NCBI RefSeq assembly: GCF_002869765.1
Contig: NZ_PNOR01000026.1
Span: forward strand, 1-60,498
DNA from: Deinococcus planocerae
GTDB taxonomy: Bacteria; Deinococcota; Deinococci; Deinococcales; Deinococcaceae
DNA length: 60,498 nucleotides
Direction: 5' to 3'
In this document: positions 55,172 to 60,498 of the stretch, in pieces
Position numbering within the stretch: the stretch's first letter is position 1
How the letters are laid out: every line of letters starts with the position of its first letter
The notes under the pieces: model-generated
The model's input: the letters and a program-made list of their open reading frames with translations, nothing else
Told to the model about the DNA's origin: nothing
Database searches by the model: none
Translations under genes and position numbers: made by a program

Positions 55172-57373
55172 ATGCAGCGCCCGCTCGCGCGTCTCCTGCT
55201 CGCCGCGCTCGCCGGGCTCCTGGTGACGGGTGGGCTCGCGCTGACCGTGCGCCCCGTCCTCGGGCTCATTCCCGAGCACCAGGGGTTCTTGCGGGCCTAC
55301 GCCGGGGTGCTCGTCGCCTACCTCGCCGTGAGCGCGGGCTTCGCCACCATCGGGGCCCTCAGCGCGGCGGCCCTGCCCCTGGCGGCGGTCGGCGTCTCGC
55401 CGCGCACCGGGCCGTACCGGGTGGGCGTCTCGCTCGCCGTGTCCGGGGGGGGGCTGGTCATCCCCGTCCTGCTGCTGTCGGTCGTCGCCGCCGTCTCGCA
55501 GGAGGGGGCGCTGGGGGGGGCCCTGAGAAACGGCAGCCTGATCCTGGCCCTGTGCGCCGCGGGGTACGGGCTGCTCTCGGGCCTCGTCCTGGGGCTGCTC
55601 ACCGTGCGGCTGCGGCACCTGTGGCGTCCGGCGCTCGCGGGGCTGGCGGGCGCGCTCGCCGCGGGGGCGGTCTGCGGCCTGGCGCTCGAACTCGTCAACC
55701 CCAGGGCCGTGTTGCGGAGCGCGCCGGGCCTGGTGCTCCTCGTGTCGCTGGTCGTCCTCACGATTCACCTGGGGTGGGGTCTCGCCGTGCGCGGGGCGCT
55801 GGGCCGTCTGGCGGCGCTGGGCCGAAGAAAGGCCGCCGCCGGGCACCCGCTCCACGCCGCCGGGCGGGCCCAGGTGGCCCTCGTCGCCACGCTGGGCCTG
55901 AGCCTGCTCGGCAGCGTGGTCGCCTTCACCCGCACCCTGGGGGACTTCGTGACCGCCCGCCCGGCTGACCCCACGCCGTTGCGGGTGGCCCGCCCGCTGA
56001 ACGTGCCCGGCTGCCCCGTCCCCACGGACGCGCTGGAACGGGCCGTCTGGGAGGTCTCCACCCGGGGCCGCCGACCCGACCTGTCCTGCCTCAACCGGAT
56101 TCGACCGCTGATCCAGTTGCCGGGGGGCGCGGCGCCCGGTCCCGCCCGCAGCGGCTTCGACGACGTGGGGGCGCTCGTGGAGGGGGCCCGGCACGAGGTC
56201 CTCTTCACGACGATGCAGTGGGACGGCGGGCGGCTCAACCCCGGCTCGACCCTGGCCGGGGCCCTCGCCCGCCTGTACGCGCGGGTGAAGGCCGACCCCG
56301 CCGCCTTCCCGGACGGCGTGCGCGTGCGCGTCACGCTGGGCAACTACCCCGTGATCTCCACCTTCGAGTGGGGCGCGGAGGTCTGGACGGCCCTGGGGGA
56401 CCTGCTCGCGGCGGGCGTGCCGCTCTCGGACCCCGCGCGGGAGTGGCGGGTCGAGCTGGGCAACTACGCGGGGACCTTCCCCCACAGCCACGTCAAGCTC
56501 GTCGCCATCGACGGCGAGACGCTCCTGACCGCCGGGTTCAACTACGCGTACGGGCACTACCCGCCGGGGCACCCGTCGGGCCGGGGCACCGGGCTCTACG
56601 ACCTCGGGCTGGTGGCGCGCGGCCCGGTCGCGCAGGACGGGGTGAACGTCTTCGACGACCTGTGGGCGCGCAGCAAGGTCGTGGTGTGTGAGGGCCAGCC
56701 GCGCCCGGACGACGTTCGGCAGGCCTGCCGCCTCGGCGGGCTGGGGACGCCCCGCCACCCTGCCGCCGCGCGCCGGGCCGTTCCCGCCGGGGAGGCGCGC
56801 GCCTTCAGCCTGTACCGCCGGGAGGGATTCACCGGGGCGGACGAGGCGACGCTCGCCCTCCTGAACGCCGCGACCACCCGGATCGACCTGATGCACGTCA
56901 ACTTCAGCATGGACCTGGGATGCATCGTGGCCGTGCTCAACCCGTCCCTGTGCACGGACCGCGACCGCCTCCCCTGGATGACGGCCCTGCTGGGGGCGAT
57001 GGAGCGCGGCGTGAACGTGCGGCTGCTCACCGACGGGAGCGGCAGCCTGGGCTCCATCGAAAACCGCGTCGCCCTCGCCTACCTGAGGCGGGAGATGGCC
57101 CGGCGCGGCCTGCCGCCGTCCCGCTTCACCGCCCGCTGGTTTCCCGGCCCGGTCCATGCCAAGGCCGCGCTGATCGACCGCCGGATGCTGGTGGTCGGGT
57201 CCATGAACCTGCACCACTCCTCCTGGACCCAGGGCCTGCTCGGGCTGAACGAGGCCGTGCTCGCCACCAGCGACCCTGCCGGAGCGCGGGAATTTCAGGG
57301 GCTGTTCGAACGCTTCTGGGCCGAGGCCGAACCCGCCGCTCTCCCGGCCTTCCTGCAAGCCGGGGCCCCCTGA
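55172..57373 (+). CDS. Membrane protein with twin phospholipase D-like (HKD) domains
   Basis: Encodes 733 residues. The first 250 or so contain about seven hydrophobic segments (LLLAALAGLLVTGGLAL, GLVIPVLLLSVVAAVS, VLLVSLVVLTIHLGWGLAV among them). Two PLD half-sites follow: HSHVKLVAIDGETLL (HxKx4D) around residue 440 and VHAKAALIDRRMLVVGSMNL near 660, together forming one active site. The domain probably faces outward. Family members cleave or transfer phosphodiester bonds in lipids (phospholipase D, cardiolipin synthase) or nucleic acids. The polytopic N-terminus is unlike standard cardiolipin synthases. No partner gene. Confidence 0.85.
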   Translation: MQRPLARLLLAALAGLLVTGGLALTVRPVLGLIPEHQGFLRAYAGVLVAYLAVSAGFATIGALSAAALPLAAVGVSPRTGPYRVGVSLAVSGGGLVIPVLLLSVVAAVSQEGALGGALRNGSLILALCAAGYGLLSGLVLGLLTVRLRHLWRPALAGLAGALAAGAVCGLALELVNPRAVLRSAPGLVLLVSLVVLTIHLGWGLAVRGALGRLAALGRRKAAAGHPLHAAGRAQVALVATLGLSLLGSVVAFTRTLGDFVTARPADPTPLRVARPLNVPGCPVPTDALERAVWEVSTRGRRPDLSCLNRIRPLIQLPGGAAPGPARSGFDDVGALVEGARHEVLFTTMQWDGGRLNPGSTLAGALARLYARVKADPAAFPDGVRVRVTLGNYPVISTFEWGAEVWTALGDLLAAGVPLSDPAREWRVELGNYAGTFPHSHVKLVAIDGETLLTAGFNYAYGHYPPGHPSGRGTGLYDLGLVARGPVAQDGVNVFDDLWARSKVVVCEGQPRPDDVRQACRLGGLGTPRHPAAARRAVPAGEARAFSLYRREGFTGADEATLALLNAATTRIDLMHVNFSMDLGCIVAVLNPSLCTDRDRLPWMTALLGAMERGVNVRLLTDGSGSLGSIENRVALAYLRREMARRGLPPSRFTARWFPGPVHAKAALIDRRMLVVGSMNLHHSSWTQGLLGLNEAVLATSDPAGAREFQGLFERFWAEAEPAALPAFLQAGAP

Positions 57374-57459
57374 CGGAGACCGTGCCGCGCGAGCCGACCC
57401 TCACCGCCGCGTCCCGGGGGCAGGGCGGAGAGGGGACGCCTCAATCTGTCCCCAGGCAG

Positions 57460-57494
57460 AAGGGACAGGCCCCGGGTGATCCGGTCTGTCCCTT
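57460..57494. terminator. Hairpin between convergent genes
   Basis: AAGGGACAG and CTGTCCCTT form a perfect nine-base stem with a 17-base loop, midway between the ends of the phospholipase-D-like and CatE-like genes. It has no long T tract but is placed as a bidirectional terminator. Confidence 0.5.
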
Positions 57495-57567
57495 CGCCCT
57501 GCCGTCCAGGTGCGGCGGGGTGTTCCCGTCCCCTGCGCTCGACGTTCAGGAGGGGACCCGTGGCCGC

Positions 57568-58431
57568 TCAGGCGCCCGGCCCGAAGATCAGGCGGTTGCC
57601 CGAGGGGTCGCGCACTTCCAGCCCGCCCTCGCCCCGGGTGGAGGGCACGCCCGCCGCCTGGAGATGCCCGGCCAGACGGTCCACGTCGGCGGCGCTCGGC
57701 AGCCCGACGTGAACGCCCAGCAGCCGGGCCGTGCCTTCGGGCGCGGGACGCCCCCCCTCGCTCTGCCAGGTGTTCAGGCCGAAGTGGTGGTGGTAGCCGC
57801 CGACGGAGATGAACAGCGCCCCCGGCCAGCGCGCGACGACATCGAAGCCCAGCAGCCCGCGGTAGAACGCCTCCGTGGCGGCGAGGTCCGTCACCCGCAG
57901 GTGGACGTGGCCCATGACGGTGCCGTCCGGAAGGCCCTGAAACGGCTCGTCCGCGCCGGGCTCGCCCAGCAGCCCGGGGAGGTCGATGGGGTCGGAGGCC
58001 ATCTGCACCTGATCGAGGTTCCAGCGCCACTCGCTCCGGGGCCGGTCGCGGTAGACCTCGATGCCGTGCCCGTCGGGGTCGTTGAGGTAAAACGCCTCGC
58101 TCACGAGGTGGTCGCCCTGCCCGACGCGCAGGCCCGTTTCCGCCGCGTGCCGCACCCAGCGGGCGAGGTCCACGCGGGTGGGCAGCAGCACCGCGAAGTG
58201 GTACAGGCCGGGGGCGTTGCGGGAGGCGGGGCCCGCCCCGGGAAGCTCGGTCAGGCTCAGCAGGGGCCGCGTGGCCGTGCCGAGGCGGGCCGTGCCGCCC
58301 TGCCGTTCGAGCACGCCCATGCCGAGCACCTGCTCGTAGAAGGCGACGCTGCGCGCGAGGTCGGAGACGGTCAGCTCGGCGGCGCCGAGGGTGAGGTCGG
58401 GGTGCAGGCGGAAGGTGGGGGTGGCGGTCAT
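57568..58431 (-). CDS. CatE-like ring-cleaving dioxygenase (VOC family)
   Basis: Encodes 287 residues made of two glyoxalase/VOC modules: AAELTVSDLARSVAFYEQVL in the first and GHVHLRVTDLAATEAFYRGL in the second. Ligands suggestive of an Fe(II) site are GLYHFAVLLP, GHVHL and the late glutamate of GLEVRDPSGN. Length and layout match Bacillus CatE (catechol-2,3-dioxygenase) and MhqA/MhqE, which remove catechols or quinones. It lies beside genes for a NADP-binding protein, a DoxX protein (CatD-like) and a MarR regulator, much like catDE under quinone-sensing control. Confidence 0.85.
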   Translation of the reverse strand: MTATPTFRLHPDLTLGAAELTVSDLARSVAFYEQVLGMGVLERQGGTARLGTATRPLLSLTELPGAGPASRNAPGLYHFAVLLPTRVDLARWVRHAAETGLRVGQGDHLVSEAFYLNDPDGHGIEVYRDRPRSEWRWNLDQVQMASDPIDLPGLLGEPGADEPFQGLPDGTVMGHVHLRVTDLAATEAFYRGLLGFDVVARWPGALFISVGGYHHHFGLNTWQSEGGRPAPEGTARLLGVHVGLPSAADVDRLAGHLQAAGVPSTRGEGGLEVRDPSGNRLIFGPGA

Positions 58432-58490
58432 GGGTCCTCCGGGGGGTGAGGGCAGGGCGGTGGGTGCGGGGCGTGGCCCCCAGGCGCGGC

Positions 58491-59129
58491 TCAGCTCAGC
58501 AGCTTCCAGGCGCTCACGAAGCCGGTGCCGAGCGGGCCCTGGAGGGTGATGCCCAGCAGGCCCAGCCCTTCGAGCTGCCGGGCGCGGGTGAGCCCACCCG
58601 CGTCGATGCCGCGCAGCCCGCCCGAGGTCACGAGGTCGATCACCTGCCGCTTGGCCCCCGCGTCGTCGCCCGCGACGAGCACGTCGAGGGGCTGACCGGC
58701 GACCTGCCCCTGCACCAGCGTACCCGCGAAGGTGGTGTTGAAGGCCTTGACGACCCGGCTGTCCGGCAGCAACCGCGCGAGGTCCTCGGCGGCGCTCGTG
58801 CCGGGCGCGGTGGCGAGGCCGTCGAAGCGGGCGTTCAGGGGATTGCTGATGTCCACGACCACCTTGCCCGCGAATTCAGTCTGGAACTGCCGGGCGAGGT
58901 CCTGCGAGGCGGTGTACCACGTGGCGAGGATCACCACGTCGCCCTGGAGGGGCTCTCCGAGGGTTCCCGCCTGGACGGTGGCGCCCGGGAAGGCCGCGCG
59001 CACCTCCTGCGCAAGTGCCTCAGCCTTTTCGAGTTGGCGGTCTTGCAGGGTGACGGTGTGGCCGCCGCGGGCGAGGGTGTGGGCGATCCCGCGCCCCATG
59101 TTGCCGGTGCCGATGACCGTGACGTTCAT
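58491..59129 (-). CDS. NADPH-dependent F420 reductase-like NAD(P)-binding protein
   Basis: Encodes 212 residues. The Rossmann motif is VTVIGTGNMGRGIAHTLARG, followed by VVVDISNPLNARFDGL and VVKAFNTTFAGTLVQG, all hallmarks of the F420H2:NADP oxidoreductase-like family. The TRDP-type NADP segment of the other homologue (28571-29242) is here LQDRQLEK. ATG 59129 follows GGAGG. Likely reduces a quinone, flavin or similar acceptor; no F420 genes are seen. Clusters with the CatE- and DoxX-like genes. Confidence 0.85.
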   Translation of the reverse strand: MNVTVIGTGNMGRGIAHTLARGGHTVTLQDRQLEKAEALAQEVRAAFPGATVQAGTLGEPLQGDVVILATWYTASQDLARQFQTEFAGKVVVDISNPLNARFDGLATAPGTSAAEDLARLLPDSRVVKAFNTTFAGTLVQGQVAGQPLDVLVAGDDAGAKRQVIDLVTSGGLRGIDAGGLTRARQLEGLGLLGITLQGPLGTGFVSAWKLLS

Positions 59130-59164
59130 GGTGGTCCTCCGGTCGGGAGAGGGCGCGAGGGAGA

Positions 59165-59596
59165 TCAGGCCTTGCGGCGGGCGAGCACGGCGTCCAGCGA
59201 GAGGCGCCCGGGGCCGGTCAGCGCCAGCGCCACGCTCGCGGCGAACAGGGCCAGCACGAACTCCACGCCGTTCGGGGCGAAGAAGCCGCCCTTGAAGTGG
59301 ACCAGCACCATCGCGCCCAGCATGTTCAGGGCGAGCAGCACGCCCGCCGCGCGGGTGAACAGCCCCAGGATGAGCGCCGCGCCGCCGATCAGTTCGAGGG
59401 CCGAGACGAGCGGGGCCGTGAGCCCGGGCAGCGGGGCGCCCATCTGCGTGAAGGCGCCCGTCGTGCCGGGAATGCCGAACTCGAAGAATTTCTGGAGGCC
59501 GTGCGCGACGAAGATCACGCCGATCAGCACGCGCAGGACGGTGAGGCCGAGGTCGAACTGGGACGAACGCTGGGAGGCAGGGGTCAGGGTGGTCAT
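59165..59596 (-). CDS. DoxX-family membrane protein (CatD-like)
   Basis: Encodes 143 residues with four membrane segments (LGLTVLRVLIGVIFVAHGLQ, VSALELIGGAALILGLFTR, GVLLALNMLGAMVLVHFKGG, FVLALFAASVALALTG). The HGLQKFFEFG and GFFAPNGVEF elements are characteristic of DoxX/CatD proteins, which work with redox enzymes in quinone and oxidative stress. ATG 59596 follows AAGGAG. Second gene of the MarR-headed operon. Confidence 0.9.
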   Translation of the reverse strand: MTTLTPASQRSSQFDLGLTVLRVLIGVIFVAHGLQKFFEFGIPGTTGAFTQMGAPLPGLTAPLVSALELIGGAALILGLFTRAAGVLLALNMLGAMVLVHFKGGFFAPNGVEFVLALFAASVALALTGPGRLSLDAVLARRKA

Positions 59597-59665
59597 CGGT
59601 GGTCTCCTTGTGGTGAGGGTATCTGTGGCAACGAGTATCGGGCGAGAAAAGGGGAGAGGGGAAGT

Positions 59666-60142
59666 TCAGCCGACCCCCTCGCCGTGGGCGGACGCCTCGC
59701 CGAGCAGGGCCAGGAGCTGCCTCAACTTCTGAGGACCGAGGTGGCCCAGTTGGGCGCGGTGGAGCCCCGCGAGGGGTTCGTCGAGGTCGGCCAGCATGGC
59801 CCGGCCCTTCTCCGTGATGCAGGTCAGGACGACGCGGCGGTCCTGGGTGCTGCGGACGCGGGTGACGAGCTCCTGCCTCTCCAGGCGGTCGAGCAGGCGG
59901 GTCACGTCCGAGTCGCGGGTGATCAGCCGCTCGCCGATCTCCCCGCAGGTCAGCCCGCCTTTCCCCGCGCCGCGCAGAATCCGCAGCACGTTGAACTGCG
60001 CCGGGCTCAGGTCGGCCCCCTTGAGCCGTTCGGCGGTCTGGGAGCCCAGGTCGGCGGCCAGGCGCTGCAACGTCAGGTAGACCTCGTGCTCCAGGCTGGC
60101 GAAGGCGGTACCGGGTCGGTTGGTCGGGGTGGGGGAGGACAT
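59666..60142 (-). CDS. MarR-family transcriptional regulator
   Basis: Encodes 158 residues. The winged helix reads LSPAQFNVLRILRGAGKGGL, IGERLITRDSDVTRLLDRLE and the wing VTRVRSTQDRRVVLTCITEK. It has one cysteine in the DNA-binding region (LTCGE) and one near the wing (TCITEK), so thiol-based sensing of electrophiles is conceivable. First gene of the operon with the DoxX, NADP-binding and CatE-like genes; an excellent promoter with an overlapping palindrome lies upstream. Confidence 0.92.
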   Translation of the reverse strand: MSSPTPTNRPGTAFASLEHEVYLTLQRLAADLGSQTAERLKGADLSPAQFNVLRILRGAGKGGLTCGEIGERLITRDSDVTRLLDRLERQELVTRVRSTQDRRVVLTCITEKGRAMLADLDEPLAGLHRAQLGHLGPQKLRQLLALLGEASAHGEGVG

Positions 60143-60179
60143 CGGGAAGGCTCCTGTTCGTCGCCGAGCGACTGCCTAA

Positions 60180-60208
60180 AATATACTCGTTGGAACGAAC
60201 TTCGTCAA
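60180..60208 (-). promoter_or_regulatory. MarR operon promoter with operator in the spacer
   Basis: On the minus strand TTGACG (60208-60203) and TATATT (60185-60180) are 17 bases apart. Within the spacer lies TCGTTGGAACGA (60187-60198 on the plus strand), a palindrome with five-base arms around a two-base centre, the likely MarR binding site. This is the strongest promoter-like sequence at this end of the window. Confidence 0.75.
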
Positions 60209-60428
60209 GACATAGAGTCTGGTGTTTCGGGGAGAGGTCCGGAGGGGTGATCACCCCGGGGAACCCAGGCGTCCCCCCCTCCCTCACGAGGGCACCGCGG
60301 GCCGATCCTGGGCGCGGAGGCATGGAGGGAGCGCAGGTGCGGGAGCTGGCCGCGGTGACGACGGCGGCTTAAACATGGGTCTCCCTCGCTTTTGGTGACG
60401 CGGGCCGCCGGGTGCGGATACTTCGGGC

Positions 60429-60498
60429 ATGGACCTCCAGTCCTGCCTCCCCGATCCCGAGCTGTTGACCCTCCGCTCCACCCACGACCAGCCCGAAG
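60429..60498 (+). CDS. Start of a gene leaving the window
   Basis: ATG 60429 opens a frame of 23 codons to the window edge, beginning MDLQSCLPDPELLTLRSTHD. GATACT (60417-60422) ends six bases before it, the leaderless arrangement seen for several genes here, and TTGGTG lies further upstream. There is too little sequence to name a family. Confidence 0.45.
   Translation, partial: MDLQSCLPDPELLTLRSTHDQPE

Overview
The window looks like a high-GC bacterial chromosome or megaplasmid segment from a Deinococcus or close relative. This is inferred from base composition, dense GTGA/ATGA gene overlaps, frequent GTG starts, and several regulator genes whose -10 box lies 6-7 nt before the start codon (leaderless layout). 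No rRNA, tRNA, CRISPR array or replication gene was seen. Most of the window is carbohydrate uptake and catabolism, plus metal, electrophile and signalling modules.

Layout. 1-5 kb: the 3' end of an IS5-type transposase running into a membrane GGDEF/EAL protein, a fragment of an Excalibur domain, a nucleoside deaminase-like protein, and a secreted protein whose C-terminus is frameshifted. 5-15 kb: a minus-strand sugar operon under a LacI regulator: solute-binding protein, two MalFG-type permeases (no ATPase), two medium-chain dehydrogenases, two TIM-barrel isomerase-like proteins, a Gfo/Idh/MocA oxidoreductase and a frameshifted HAD phosphatase. A LacI-type palindrome lies upstream. 15-18.7 kb: a stop-interrupted small gene, then divergent copA and copZ-csoR with recognisable promoters and CsoR-type boxes. 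18.7-27.4 kb: two secreted or lipid-anchored proteins, a GH42 beta-galactosidase behind a 14-G run, a diaminopropionate ammonia-lyase/M20 peptidase pair (like E. coli ygeX-ygeY) divergent from a GntR regulator, and a membrane-anchored alpha/beta hydrolase. 27.8-31.7 kb: a TetR regulator with twin operators facing a four-gene redox operon.

31.8-44.3 kb is the most interesting part: a ribose-type ABC transporter followed by tightly overlapped genes resembling the oxidative D-apiose pathway: apiose dehydrogenase (ApsD), apionate lactonase (ApnL), apionate oxidoisomerase (ApnO) and 3-oxo-isoapionate decarboxylase (OiaC). Interleaved are ribulokinase-like and L-ribulose-5-phosphate 4-epimerase-like genes, and a GntR regulator ends the cluster. 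The proposed route is apiose to apionolactone, apionate, 3-oxo-isoapionate and L-erythrulose; the role of AraB/AraD is the open question.

44.3-60.5 kb: an acetylxylan esterase-like hydrolase; a sensor kinase/FixJ-type regulator next to a secreted HbpS/GlcG-like protein and an ankyrin protein; a haloalkane dehalogenase-like enzyme and a GPH-type sugar symporter; a MarR-P450 operon with a perfect palindromic operator; a membrane phospholipase-D-like protein; a CatE/DoxX/NADP-reductase group controlled by a second MarR protein; and the first codons of a gene leaving the window. Three disrupted genes within the first 16 kb may be genuine decay or small sequence errors.
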